Positions 1 through 8,037 of a stretch of 29,160 nt of DNA are shown here, in pieces. The notes below the pieces were generated by a model. The model had not been told where the DNA came from. It worked only from the letters and a program-made list of their open reading frames with translations, and ran no database searches. Where the stretch lies: positions 1 to 29,160 of the IMG/VR virus record IMGVR_UViG_3300010354_000430. The stretch is one strand, 5' to 3'. A program made the translations under genes and the position numbers. Source of the stretch: a virus. Position 1 is the stretch's first letter. The number at the start of each line of letters is the position of its first letter.

Positions 1-123
1 ATTACCCTGTACTTTAACATTAACTTTAACACCACTTAATTGATTTTGTATCTGTTGAACAACTTGTCCAACATTATTTGGTGCTTGAAGCTGTAATTGT
101 GCAGTAAGTACAAACTTAGACAT
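1..123 (-). CDS. tape measure protein, N-terminal fragment (partial)
   Basis: An ATG at 121-123 opens a frame that stays open for 41 codons to the window edge, so only the N-terminus is visible. It begins MSKFVLTAQLQLQAP and continues with a Gln/Val-rich stretch (QVVQQIQNQL) followed by alternating Val/Lys residues. This style of opening is common in tape measure proteins of aquatic siphoviruses; that is recalled family resemblance. The tape measure sets tail length and fills the tube during assembly. Context supports the call: it follows the tail tube gene and two chaperone-like genes, the canonical order in long-tailed phages. A GTAGGG element precedes the ATG at suitable spacing. Most of the gene lies outside the window, so length and domains cannot be checked. 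Confidence 0.6.
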   Translation of the reverse strand, partial: MSKFVLTAQLQLQAPNNVGQVVQQIQNQLSGVKVNVKVQGN

Positions 124-144
124 TTAATACCCTACATAAAAAGG

Positions 145-999
145 TTACTTGGCTTCTGAATCAGAATTTGTCTCATTAACTGATACTTTCTTACCCTTTT
201 CGTCTAGATATGTAATTGATGGTATGTAATTTCCATTGTCATCAAGTAGATTACCATCTTTATCTACACGCTTACCTTCGTTATTAATATAGTAACCAAA
301 TTTATCTATTCTACGGCCTTCAGTGTCTACCGTCTCACCGCTTTCATTTACTAGTGAAAGTTCATCATTGACAAACTTAAACATCTTAAGGAATTTATTT
401 TCTGGTAGATTGGCTTCAAAATCCTTGTCTATAGCATACATAATTTGGGCTAGATTAGAGGCAGCGGCAAAGGCTATTTCTCCATCTGATTTTGAATTAT
501 AATCTTCTACATCAGAATACACCTTTTGACCATTTTCATAAAATGTGCAACTAGATACTAAAAAGTCAAACTGAGCATTGTCTGCTAATGATTCAGCAGT
601 ATTTTGCTCTAGACTCATTTTTTCGCCAATATGATCACGCAACTCTGCTCTTTTGCGTCTCATTTCGACGGCGATATTTTTGCCTTCTGATGTTTTAAGC
701 TTACCCCCCTTACCAACTACATATAGTTCTTTTTCTAATCTAGCAATTTCTTCTATAATGTGTTTTTGTTTTGTATCTTTTTCATCATCCCATGTGCCAT
801 TACTTTCCATGAACTTTTGTAGTTCTTTTTTAGTCATAATACCGTCTCTAACACAATCTGTCCAAGCCTTGGCTCGTACTCTTTGTGCTTGAGAAATAGT
901 AGCATTGTTTGGTTTTTTTACTACAATTTTTACAACCTTATCCTGTCCGTTTTCTTTAACAGTAACTTCTACTGTTTTTTCCGTTCCTCTACTTGACAT
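145..999 (-). CDS. putative tail assembly chaperone, paralogue B
   Basis: A 284-residue protein. Residues 36-160 are recognisably related to residues 34-155 of the gene at 1354-2376: both have a Cys followed by a DGIMT motif (C49 with DGIMTKKEL here), a charged helical stretch (about 72-135), then an Asn-rich segment ending in a Phe/Trp-L-[VI]-S and Tyr motif. The C-terminal part (about 222-260) carries acidic near-repeats of the type EGRRIDKFG and EGKRVDKDG, and the tail is highly charged. The position directly before the tape measure fits a GT-type tail assembly chaperone, which in lambda-like phages binds the tape measure and recruits tube subunits. The function is inferred from position and paralogy. 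The start is set by an excellent AAGGAG site; the gene starts one base after the stop of the preceding gene. Confidence 0.55.
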   Translation of the reverse strand: MSSRGTEKTVEVTVKENGQDKVVKIVVKKPNNATISQAQRVRAKAWTDCVRDGIMTKKELQKFMESNGTWDDEKDTKQKHIIEEIARLEKELYVVGKGGKLKTSEGKNIAVEMRRKRAELRDHIGEKMSLEQNTAESLADNAQFDFLVSSCTFYENGQKVYSDVEDYNSKSDGEIAFAAASNLAQIMYAIDKDFEANLPENKFLKMFKFVNDELSLVNESGETVDTEGRRIDKFGYYINNEGKRVDKDGNLLDDNGNYIPSITYLDEKGKKVSVNETNSDSEAK

Positions 1000-1000
1000 A

Positions 1001-1342
1001 TTAAATCTCCTTTTTTGGTGATGGAATTACCGGTAGATGTAATGAATATCTCATCCACTCAACTTCGTATTGAGATAGTTCAGCATCAATATTTCTAGCT
1101 TGATTATTACCTCTATCTAGAATTTCTGATCTAATTTTATTGTATAAGTTTTTCATGAATTCTTGGTCTTTAGTTAATGGTTTATTATTCTCATTATTCC
1201 ATAAAAATCCCAAGTGTTCTTCTATACTACTCAAAGCCCCGATCATAGTAGTTTCTATTTTTTTCTTTAATATTTTAGACAACCTATCCTTAGATTCTGC
1301 TTTATATTTTCTATCCCTAATTCTATTATAGTTTTCTAACAT
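1001..1342 (-). CDS. small conserved-looking phage protein between chaperone paralogues
   Basis: A 113-residue, highly charged and mostly helical protein. A basic N-terminus (about 1-30, many Arg/Lys) is followed by TTMIGALSSIEEHLGFLW, then a stretch with Arg, Asn and Tyr (RSEILDRGNNQARN) and a Trp-Met-Arg-Tyr near the end. No signal peptide or membrane segment is visible. It sits 11 bases after the first chaperone-like gene and one base before the second, so all three are probably translated from one message. Similar small proteins seem to occur in related aquatic phages (recalled, not checked). A tail assembly role is the natural guess from position; a nucleic-acid role cannot be excluded given the basic N-terminus. 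The codons for its last residues (PKKE) contain the AAGGAG used by the next gene. Confidence 0.6.
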   Translation of the reverse strand: MLENYNRIRDRKYKAESKDRLSKILKKKIETTMIGALSSIEEHLGFLWNNENNKPLTKDQEFMKNLYNKIRSEILDRGNNQARNIDAELSQYEVEWMRYSLHLPVIPSPKKEI

Positions 1343-1353
1343 GTAAATTTCCT

Positions 1354-2376
1354 TTATCTATTTTTCTTATTAACTTGCTGTAAATACAAGTCTTGTTTTA
1401 CGTCTGGTAATTCTTGATATAGCAATGTCCCTTTAGTATTAATAGCATCTACTCTACTTTGTATTAGATTTTTTGCTTCTGGACTATTGTATTCATAAAT
1501 ATTTTTAGCATGTTCTGCATCATGTGCCATTATTAATACTTCATTAGAATTTTTAATTTTACTATTACTTGTAGCACTATTTCTCTTACTTTCTAGTTTT
1601 TGTTTTTCAGCATTCTTATGTTGCACTATCATCCATCCATCAAACATATCGTCATCATTAAAAACAGAATCATCTGGACATTCTAATGATTCATGAGCAT
1701 TATCATATATTTGTGACCATATGATTAAATTTTTTTGATTAGCGGTCAATTCTTGATCTGATTTATTAAGAAATAATGATAGAGTAATATTTTTATGTAT
1801 AATCCACAAAGATCGCCACGGTTCATTGCGGGCTAATTCTCTTATGTTAGTGTCTGATAAAAATGATTGTTCCCATACAGAAATAATCCTATGTAATGGA
1901 GTTTTATCAAAATAATATTTTTCAGATCCATTATAAGTAGTTTGTGAAATTAACCAATTTAATCGTGCTAGTGATGATATTCCTTCGCATGTATTACTAT
2001 ATTCAGAATTTTTTAATACTAAATGATTATTTAATAGTTGCTCACTATGTCTGATGCGAGGTCTGATACTGTTACATTTTTTTGGATTATCTCTAGATTT
2101 AAATATTTCTACTTTTAATTCCTCTATTTCTTTCTTGTGTTTTTCAACCATGTTTTCATTATATTTGGTCCAAATTAAATTTTCTTTCATCCATACTATC
2201 ATATCATCTTCTGTCATGATCCCGTCTTGAACACACTGATCATACGTTTCATGATAGATAGCATATGAATCTGATATTTGATCTATTGTTGGTGGAATGA
2301 TATAAATATCATTTTCTATCTTAACTTTACCAGATCGTATCCTATAAATAAAAGATTCTCGCTCATGATGATTCAT
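1354..2376 (-). CDS. putative tail assembly chaperone, paralogue A
   Basis: A 340-residue protein whose N-terminal half (34-155) is paralogous to the gene at 145-999, including C48 plus DGIMTEDD, a Lys/Glu-rich predicted coiled segment (about 72-95), and the NWLISQTTY motif. The C-terminal half is different: Trp-rich in the middle (EPWRSLW, about 185-195), then acidic and helical, without the acidic Gly repeats of paralogue B. It lies immediately downstream of the tail tube gene, the usual place for the G-type chaperone. The function is inferred from position and paralogy only. The start codon lies in the loop of a strong hairpin (2352-2399), which implies control of its expression. A short GAGG upstream of the ATG is partly buried in the stem. 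Confidence 0.55.
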   Translation of the reverse strand: MNHHERESFIYRIRSGKVKIENDIYIIPPTIDQISDSYAIYHETYDQCVQDGIMTEDDMIVWMKENLIWTKYNENMVEKHKKEIEELKVEIFKSRDNPKKCNSIRPRIRHSEQLLNNHLVLKNSEYSNTCEGISSLARLNWLISQTTYNGSEKYYFDKTPLHRIISVWEQSFLSDTNIRELARNEPWRSLWIIHKNITLSLFLNKSDQELTANQKNLIIWSQIYDNAHESLECPDDSVFNDDDMFDGWMIVQHKNAEKQKLESKRNSATSNSKIKNSNEVLIMAHDAEHAKNIYEYNSPEAKNLIQSRVDAINTKGTLLYQELPDVKQDLYLQQVNKKNR

Positions 2377-2399
2377 ACAAACCTCATGGCGAGAATCTT
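2352..2399 (-). promoter_or_regulatory. hairpin enclosing the start codon; candidate attenuator or translational operator
   Basis: On the minus strand the arm AAGATTCTCGC (2399-2389) pairs perfectly with GCGAGAATCTT (2362-2352). An inner arm CATGA (2388-2384) pairs with TCATG (2368-2364), leaving one bulged A at 2363. This gives 16 base pairs around a 15-base loop (2383-2369) that contains the ATG (2376-2374) of the chaperone-like gene. The 3' arm is followed by TTTTATTTAT. The structure therefore resembles both an intrinsic terminator with an imperfect U-tract and a ribosome-site hairpin. It is placed between a tube protein needed in many copies and assembly factors needed in few. The base pairing is read directly; the role is inferred. 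Confidence 0.6.
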
Positions 2400-2440
2400 A
2401 ATGTTTCCTTGTTGGTCCTAAAAAATTAACTTAATAAGAA

Positions 2441-3427
2441 TCAAGTAATATAATTACTATCTGTAACGGTGAAGAAGTTATATGTAGTAAAGCTTCTTGA
2501 AATTGTAGCATTACCTCCAGTAGCATCTCCACCCGTCTGATTAATAGCTGATAAGTAACAGCCACTACCAAGATTAACTGTAACATTACCAGCAGTTACA
2601 GTAATGGATTGATCTCTAACTGGTAAGAATACTGTAGAATCATCAAATTCTGCATCATCATCATTATTTTCTGTTAATAGAGACTGAATTTCAGCAGTGA
2701 CTTCGATAGGATAGGTAGCAATCTTGGCATATGGAATACGCTGACCAAATTCAAAAACGTCTTCACGACCAAGATTAAGAGTTAATGTTACGCTTTGAGC
2801 CTTTGCAGAACCAGGAGCAGTAACGGTCACATCTTGTCTACGAACCATTCTACCGCTTCCAGTAGCATAATTAGCAGTATCTGGTGGGCCATCATCTGCT
2901 GGATCGGAACCGTTTGATACGCTAGCTGGAACACCAGCCATGCTTGCAGTGCCTAATTTTTTGATATTACCAACTAGAGTAATACTTTCTGTGCAATTAC
3001 CTTCTACTGGAAAAGTATATGTGACATTATTAACATACATGCCTGTGCATAAGATATTAAATAAGCCACCACCATTTGCAGCATTACCAGTATCAGCATA
3101 AACCACAAAATGTGCATCTGCTCTAAACTTACTAGCAGTAGCTAAAGCTTGTCCGCTTGAAATATAACTATATGGAGTAACATATCCATCTAAAGCTTTT
3201 TCAATAGTAATTTCTACCTGTGGAATATTTAGTACTGAATCATATATTTCAAGTTGGCCTAATTCGAATACGTTTTCAACGTCAAAAGTAGAATTAATAC
3301 CTACTGATTGAATGCCGTGCATGTACTTTACTGGTCTGGTAATGGTGGGATAATTACCAGTGGCGTCTGGCTCTCTAGCACCAATACCAACAGCTTGACA
3401 GGCATAAAATGTTCTTAAATTTGCCAT
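2441..3427 (-). CDS. major tail tube protein
   Basis: A 328-residue protein, soluble and beta-rich. The segment at about 44-82 (FDVENVFELGQLEIYD, then VEITIEKALDGY) followed by SGQ and later VEGNCTESITLVG resembles tail tube proteins of uncultured siphoviruses, in which a tube monomer assembles around the tape measure. A second related half follows: LNLGREDVFEFGQRIPYAKIATYPIEVTAEI (split here at about 218-248) mirrors the first FELGQ...IPQVEITIEKAL segment, so the protein may contain two copies of a tube fold or a tube fold plus a C-terminal domain. It has a strong TAGGAGACAAT site before the ATG. GC content is visibly higher than in its neighbours, as for other abundant virion proteins here. 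The gene order (tube, chaperones, tape measure) is the best support. Confidence 0.65.
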   Translation of the reverse strand: MANLRTFYACQAVGIGAREPDATGNYPTITRPVKYMHGIQSVGINSTFDVENVFELGQLEIYDSVLNIPQVEITIEKALDGYVTPYSYISSGQALATASKFRADAHFVVYADTGNAANGGGLFNILCTGMYVNNVTYTFPVEGNCTESITLVGNIKKLGTASMAGVPASVSNGSDPADDGPPDTANYATGSGRMVRRQDVTVTAPGSAKAQSVTLTLNLGREDVFEFGQRIPYAKIATYPIEVTAEIQSLLTENNDDDAEFDDSTVFLPVRDQSITVTAGNVTVNLGSGCYLSAINQTGGDATGGNATISRSFTTYNFFTVTDSNYIT

Positions 3428-3478
3428 AATATTGTCTCCTAAGTATGAGCGGTGTGTTCTATAAAATATACACAGAAA

Positions 3479-4453
3479 TCATATTTTTGTGCTAATTGTC
3501 TCTACCGTGAGTCGTACTATACCAGCGTAAAAATTGCTATTAATCAGTTCCATGCCCTGTACGGTAGAATTCTTTAAAAATGCTTTATCAAAAGTATATT
3601 GCGTTACTATATCTGGGTATCGTAAAGCTCCACTAACTGGTACTCCAGTATAATCTAATGGAAACTTTCCGCTAGCTGCCAGGGCATTACTATCAAAAAG
3701 TAATATTGTTTTGTCGTTTTGCATAGATACAATATCTACTAATTTATTTCTAGTAATTTCATCTTCAGCTAAACAATGAAATAACACATCAGTGTATATG
3801 AATTGACCACCGCCAAGTTGATATCCAGACATAGTTCTTTTTGGTACTACTTCTACTGCTATAGCTGGTAATTGTACTCTACTTTCTGATGGTAAATTAA
3901 ATTCACCTTTATTATTAAGAGAAAAATTACTAGAAATATCTAATGTGCGATATTGTACTTCTCTAATCCAGGGTAATGCATTGGCATAAATAACATTAAT
4001 ATATTTGTAACTATATTCAGCTTGTACTTTGCTGCCTGTTGGAATAGGATTATCAAATATTATTCTGCCATTAAAATAGTCAACTTTGTGAGCATATGTG
4101 CCAGTGACCGATGATGAATAAAAAGTATCATTTACATATACTCCAGATATTCCGGGTTTGGCATGATTAGAACCAACTAATGGTGCTGGTGAATATGATA
4201 CTCCACTTTGCCACACCCAATTTTGTCTGAATCCTTCCCATGCTTTGCCAGATGGAAAGTGAGGATTAGAACTCATTCGTAACAAACTATAATCTTTACC
4301 ATTGGGAGATAGTTCGCCTTTTGTAACATTAAAATAATTTCCTTTTTCTAATAATCCCCAATCAAGAAATTCTACTATATTATCTTGTAGTTCATTATTT
4401 AGCGTAGTTTCAAATACGCTATCAAAACCGTTAAGATTTAATGGATTTTTCAT
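3479..4453 (-). CDS. conserved virion/neck-region protein of unknown role
   Basis: A 324-residue protein without signal peptide or membrane segment. The N-terminus (MKNPLNLNGFDSVFE) is followed by a Trp-rich stretch (EFLDWGLLEKG; RQNWVWQSG), a beta segment (YFNGRIIFDNPIP, about 125-137) and AEYSYKYINVIYANALPW. Further on, LPAIAVEVVP (about 195-205), a GYQLGGGQ motif and a C-terminal EDEITRNKLVDIVSMQNDKTI segment look like a conserved structural protein of tailed phages. It overlaps the preceding gene by four bases (ATGA), which indicates translational coupling. It sits directly before the tail tube gene, the place of tail terminator, tail completion or tail-associated proteins. No specific family is named with confidence. 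A 51-base gap with a Shine-Dalgarno and an AT-rich TATATTTTATAG element separates it from the tube gene. Confidence 0.55.
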   Translation of the reverse strand: MKNPLNLNGFDSVFETTLNNELQDNIVEFLDWGLLEKGNYFNVTKGELSPNGKDYSLLRMSSNPHFPSGKAWEGFRQNWVWQSGVSYSPAPLVGSNHAKPGISGVYVNDTFYSSSVTGTYAHKVDYFNGRIIFDNPIPTGSKVQAEYSYKYINVIYANALPWIREVQYRTLDISSNFSLNNKGEFNLPSESRVQLPAIAVEVVPKRTMSGYQLGGGQFIYTDVLFHCLAEDEITRNKLVDIVSMQNDKTILLFDSNALAASGKFPLDYTGVPVSGALRYPDIVTQYTFDKAFLKNSTVQGMELINSNFYAGIVRLTVETISTKI

Positions 4454-5085
4454 AGTAATATGTCTTTTATAAGATTAATAATTTGAGTTTCTTGAGTAGT
4501 TCCAAGTAATGCTCTAGTAACGAAATTATTATCAGATGTTCCAGAAAATTGTGGTGGTACTCTAAATACGCCGCCAGGAATCATGGTTCCTAAACCAGAT
4601 CGTCCCATTCCAGTAGCAGGATTGTATTGATAATTTACTATGATTATTGTATCTCCGGCATTTAATAACCAGTTTAACCAGTGTAAATCTCCATCAGAAT
4701 ATCTAACATGACCTTCTGGTAAAATGATTAAGTTTTCAAAGGTATTTGGTTGAAAATTAACCTCTAATCCGCCGTTTTGTAAGTCTCTACTATATGGTAT
4801 AAAATTAACAGATACTGATTTTTCTATAGCAGAAATAATAGAATCTATTGCTGGTTGTACTTGAGATGGAGGAATACCAAAATAACCGGCCAAGGAATCG
4901 GGACTAGATGATAATAATGAATTAATTTCTGGTTGAGATTTGATCCATTGAGATACTAAAGATTTGGCTCTATTAACTAAAGATTGTTTTTGTTTTGATA
5001 ATTTATCATTTATGTATTCAGAGATTGCTGTATTAATATTTCTAGCTATAGTTTGTTCTGATTCTAGGAGTTTTAATGTTATCAT
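4450..5085 (-). CDS. putative neck/tail completion protein
   Basis: A 211-residue protein starting MITLKLLESE. An ATG 21 bases further upstream (5106) would add seven residues, but the ATG at 5085 forms a perfect ATGA overlap with the stop of the preceding gene and follows a GAGTGGG element, so it is preferred. The N-terminal 60 residues are helical (ARNINTAISEYINDKL), then Ser-rich; the C-terminal part is beta-rich with a distinctive motif GMGRSGLGTMIPGGVFRVPP and a NFVTRALLG segment. I recall similar conserved proteins in aquatic phages, found in the neck/tail-completion block, but cannot name a characterised family. Coupled overlaps on both sides (ATGA upstream and downstream) suggest stoichiometric production with its two neighbours. 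Confidence 0.55.
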   Translation of the reverse strand: MITLKLLESEQTIARNINTAISEYINDKLSKQKQSLVNRAKSLVSQWIKSQPEINSLLSSSPDSLAGYFGIPPSQVQPAIDSIISAIEKSVSVNFIPYSRDLQNGGLEVNFQPNTFENLIILPEGHVRYSDGDLHWLNWLLNAGDTIIIVNYQYNPATGMGRSGLGTMIPGGVFRVPPQFSGTSDNNFVTRALLGTTQETQIINLIKDILL

Positions 5086-5570
5086 CCCACTCTTTTCCAA
5101 AAACAAGCAAAATATCTAGTTTGTCTTAAGCCAAGAGGAATATGTTCTCCATAACGCTCAAATCTCATCTCTTTATACTCTTTAATATCTTTATGTACTA
5201 TTAACTGTTTAGCTTGTAAAATTTTTGGAAGATCTGTCATAAAACCAATAGTTTGAATACTTCCTTGTGGAACCACTATATTATCTGTTACTCCAACCCA
5301 CTGTTTGGTATCCCAATAAACTTTGAGTTTAATATCTGTTAATACTTCTACTTCTCTAATTGTTTTTGTTCCTACGTCATATTCTCCACCGCCACCACGC
5401 CTGTGATTATTGATACTATTGACTGATGGAATATTATTACTTGGATTATAAACTATTTCTTCTTTTTTATCTATAGATACTAATTGGCATGTAACGCCAA
5501 AAATATCAAATGTAGAATCTATAACATCAAAATATTTATCAAATACGCTATCTGGAACATTAATTGGCAT
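5082..5570 (-). CDS. putative head-tail connector (stopper/adaptor-like) protein
   Basis: A 162-residue protein beginning MPINVPDSVFDKYFDVID. A short helical N-terminus is followed by a beta-rich core with a Gly-rich loop (RRGGGGEYD, about 58-66), then the segment IKLKVYWDTKQWVG and a later VVPQGSIQTIGFM. The size, the compact beta core and the location among connector candidates and before the tail tube fit a head-closure (stopper) or adaptor protein that seals the filled capsid and joins the tail. This is positional inference plus general resemblance. The start follows an AGGTGA element seven bases after the stop of the gene at 5578-6546. The stop overlaps the next start as ATGA. Confidence 0.5.
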   Translation of the reverse strand: MPINVPDSVFDKYFDVIDSTFDIFGVTCQLVSIDKKEEIVYNPSNNIPSVNSINNHRRGGGGEYDVGTKTIREVEVLTDIKLKVYWDTKQWVGVTDNIVVPQGSIQTIGFMTDLPKILQAKQLIVHKDIKEYKEMRFERYGEHIPLGLRQTRYFACFWKRVG

Positions 5571-5577
5571 ATGTCAC

Positions 5578-6546
5578 CTAGAATGAAGAACCAAGACTAA
5601 TTCTACGCCATCCAGATGCAGGATTAAGATAAATGTATAAATATTGACTATCGTATGCCATTTCGTTTGGTGTTCCGGCAGTAGCACTAGATGCTATAGT
5701 TTTTTGTGAAATGTGTGGATATAAACCACTAAGATCTGGAATATCATTAGCAACTAAAGTTCTAAAGCTAGGATATCCTGGAGAACATGGTGGTGTGCAT
5801 CCACTTGGTGGGCCAGCAAATACTGTGCCAGCATCTTGTTGCTGTAATAATAGGTATTGATTTACCACGCCACTAACATCAAATACTTGTCCAGCGCCAG
5901 TAGTGGTTTCTAACTGATTAGGTTCAAAATGCACTAACTGTCTACCACCAGCATATGTTATCGGGCTGGCATTTTGATAAAATGTAGTATTACCAGATGG
6001 AAAAGAAACTCCAGATGAACCAACATAAAAACCAGATGCTCCAATAGATGATTGTCTAGAGTCTCCACCAACCTCTATGCCATAATCTGGTTCTGCTTTT
6101 AATACTCCGAGACGTTTGTTGCCACTATCCCATATGATAGCACTATCATAATTAAGGATATTAGAGTTAGCCCAATAAGCAATACCTTTATTTTGTGGGG
6201 TAGATAAAGTGCCCAAACCAGAACCCATAAATACGCTATGTGTTGCTGGATAAGTAACAAATACTTCTTTTAGTCCTGCTGGAAAATTAACTAAATTATT
6301 AGAGTTGGTACTTTTAATGGGAAAGCGTTTTAGTTCTGGATTACTGATACCACTTACATAAACTCCACTACCTATTTCATATCTAGTGCCATCTGTGATA
6401 GCATAAAATAAACTATTATTATATGAATAGGCAGAGCTAAATGATCTAAAACCATTTGCTGCTCCGGTTAGGTCAAAGTTGCCGGTGCCAGTAGTATAGC
6501 TTAACTCTTTGACTCTATCTGCTAGTGAAACAAGATGATTTGACAT
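5578..6546 (-). CDS. fibre-like appendage protein with shared N-terminal module
   Basis: A 322-residue protein. The N-terminal 110 residues (LADRVKELSYTTGTGNFDL, then a Phe-Arg-Ser-Phe, YEIGSGVYVSG and a YPATHSVFMGSG segment) match the N-terminus of the gene at 14151-15497, so the two share an attachment-type module. The middle is Gly/Ser-rich with SGVSFPSGN patterns typical of fibre shafts, followed by a Pro/Cys loop (PSGCTPPCSPGYP, about 248-260). The C-terminal part (NEMAYDSQYLYIYLNPASGW) resembles small beta domains found at the end of many phage fibre proteins. It is probably a virion appendage. Its position between connector candidates raises the possibility of a neck or whisker-type fibre. 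A GAGGACAAT site precedes the ATG. Confidence 0.55.
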   Translation of the reverse strand: MSNHLVSLADRVKELSYTTGTGNFDLTGAANGFRSFSSAYSYNNSLFYAITDGTRYEIGSGVYVSGISNPELKRFPIKSTNSNNLVNFPAGLKEVFVTYPATHSVFMGSGLGTLSTPQNKGIAYWANSNILNYDSAIIWDSGNKRLGVLKAEPDYGIEVGGDSRQSSIGASGFYVGSSGVSFPSGNTTFYQNASPITYAGGRQLVHFEPNQLETTTGAGQVFDVSGVVNQYLLLQQQDAGTVFAGPPSGCTPPCSPGYPSFRTLVANDIPDLSGLYPHISQKTIASSATAGTPNEMAYDSQYLYIYLNPASGWRRISLGSSF

Positions 6547-6555
6547 TTATTGTCC

Positions 6556-7497
6556 TCATATATTTACGACGGTTGGTGATGAACTTGCAGTAACGCCGCT
6601 AGAATTACCATATACCACTAGATCGTTTACTCTAGCATTAACATACTCGCCGTTGTCATTTCTAACAACAAATGTTAGATAATCTTTATTTCTTGTCACA
6701 ATACCAACAGTATTAATATCAAAGTCTTGTGGAGAGCCTGAACCAGTAGTGCTATTACTATGACCAATAGCTACATAGTTACTATTAGTAAAGGTGCCCG
6801 TATTAAAGTAAAGAACATAATATCCATTACCACTTTGATGAATGGCAGAAATATTATATGATGAATTGACAACAACATTGCCAGATGTGCCTGTAAAATT
6901 AATCCATGCTTGAGCTATACCCTTGGCAGAATTAAAGTTAGAATTATCAATATCAAATTTTACAGACGTACCTTTAACGCCAAGGCCACTACCAACATGA
7001 ATAACTTCTCTATCTGTGCTTACATATTCAAATTTAAGACCATGATTATTCATGGTTGTGCTAAGTAAATCAACATTACCACTAGCATTTAGCCATTTAT
7101 CTGACATTGGAAAGTTGCCGGTCATCTTGTTATAACCAGCCACATGAGCATACTGTGTGTGTGGATTACCTACTGTAAGATCAGCAATGCCAGTGTGAGA
7201 TATACCACCAGCACCAGGATAAGCTACATATTGAGTAGTATTTCCATTGTTTGGAAACTTTATACCGGATTCTGCGATAAAAAATCCATACTGATTATTT
7301 ACAATTTTAGCACGAACATTAGCATTACTAAAGGGTGTGCTAGAATCAAAATTTCCACTACCAACTATGGTATTAATGGATTCTACAACGTCTTTCATAT
7401 TTTCACGAATGTCTGCTGCTGAAATTAATCCAGCATTATTATCTGCTAAATCCGTGTTAATATTATTGACAATGGTTGTTTGTGATCTAATGGTCAT
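6556..7497 (-). CDS. fibre-like appendage protein with IS-x-DIR N-terminal module
   Basis: A 313-residue protein. The N-terminus (INTDLADNNAGLISAADIRE, then a VVESI motif, to about residue 42) is paralogous to the N-terminus of the 1065-residue fibre at 19716-22913 (NELSDNSVGQISPYDIRHN, LDIIDSI), suggesting a common docking domain. The rest is beta-rich and Gly/Ser/Asn-rich: SGIKFPNNGNTTQYVAY, a short HTGIADLTVGNPHTQYAHV segment (about 100-118) of the kind that links shaft and knob in phage fibres, and a C-terminal domain (about 195-313) with many aromatic residues (NGYYVLYFNTGTF), a possible binding domain. It is preceded by AAAGGAGAAT, a strong ribosome site. The exact virion location is unknown. 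Confidence 0.55.
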   Translation of the reverse strand: MTIRSQTTIVNNINTDLADNNAGLISAADIRENMKDVVESINTIVGSGNFDSSTPFSNANVRAKIVNNQYGFFIAESGIKFPNNGNTTQYVAYPGAGGISHTGIADLTVGNPHTQYAHVAGYNKMTGNFPMSDKWLNASGNVDLLSTTMNNHGLKFEYVSTDREVIHVGSGLGVKGTSVKFDIDNSNFNSAKGIAQAWINFTGTSGNVVVNSSYNISAIHQSGNGYYVLYFNTGTFTNSNYVAIGHSNSTTGSGSPQDFDINTVGIVTRNKDYLTFVVRNDNGEYVNARVNDLVVYGNSSGVTASSSPTVVNI

Positions 7498-7508
7498 CTT
7501 ATTCTCCT

Positions 7509-8030
7509 TTAGTATCTAAAATAATTTCCTCTTTGATCGTAATCATTATTTGTTCGTATGATATAATCACTACCTGGAGCGTATGGCCCAAGAATAGCTT
7601 GACCAGCAATAACATTTCCAATAATATGATCTTGTAATAAAGCACTATATTTTTCTGAAAGATCTTTATACAATGCTAATAGGGTAGATGATACTCCACG
7701 AAGATCTATAGCTGATGGTCCATCTTTAATAGAAATAGCATTACTAGCTTCTGATCTTACTTCGCTACCAATAATAAGAGATGCAGTTTTAAGAGCAACC
7801 AAAGCCACAAAAGCATCATCTTTTGTTTGAGTATCCGTAGGATCTGGACTTAATGAACACTGCTCCACGTTAACAGTATATGTATTATTAAAATTAGCAT
7901 CATTTATTACTAAAAATGAACTAACTAGAATAGATTTTTCTATCCTATTATCACTATATTTATAGTCTGTTTCATCTAGATCATTTACTAGATGTCTAAC
8001 GATAGTAGATATTTGACCTTGCCAACTCAT
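7509..8030 (-). CDS. putative head-tail connector/neck protein
   Basis: A 173-residue, mainly helical protein. It opens MSWQGQISTIVRHLVNDLDET followed by YKYSDNRIEKSILVSSFLV, which is the style of connector proteins that bind the portal ring (early helices with a Tyr-x-Asp-x-Arg motif), then DDAFVALVALKTASLIIGSE (about 91-110) and IKDGPSAIDLRG, ending in a helix and a Gly/Pro/Tyr-rich tail (AILGPYAPGSD). Proteins of this pattern are frequent near the neck genes of aquatic phages; adaptor function (gp6/gp15-like) is inferred from fold style and context, not from a recognised catalytic or binding residue. An AGGTAA site precedes the ATG, seven bases after the stop of the gene at 8038. Confidence 0.5.
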   Translation of the reverse strand: MSWQGQISTIVRHLVNDLDETDYKYSDNRIEKSILVSSFLVINDANFNNTYTVNVEQCSLSPDPTDTQTKDDAFVALVALKTASLIIGSEVRSEASNAISIKDGPSAIDLRGVSSTLLALYKDLSEKYSALLQDHIIGNVIAGQAILGPYAPGSDYIIRTNNDYDQRGNYFRY

Positions 8031-8037
8031 AAATTAC

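Noticed and set aside
1010-1016. A AAA AAG slippery heptamer in correct frame near the end of the small gene at 1001-1342.
   Set aside because: A -1 shift gives only a 13-residue extension before TAG and does not enter the next gene (which would need +1 or -2). The run is better explained as part of the AAGGAG ribosome site of the next gene.
2441-4453. Contractile-tail sheath gene next to the tube gene.
   Set aside because: The gene before the tube is 324 residues without sheath features and no other candidate exists, so a non-contractile tail is more likely.
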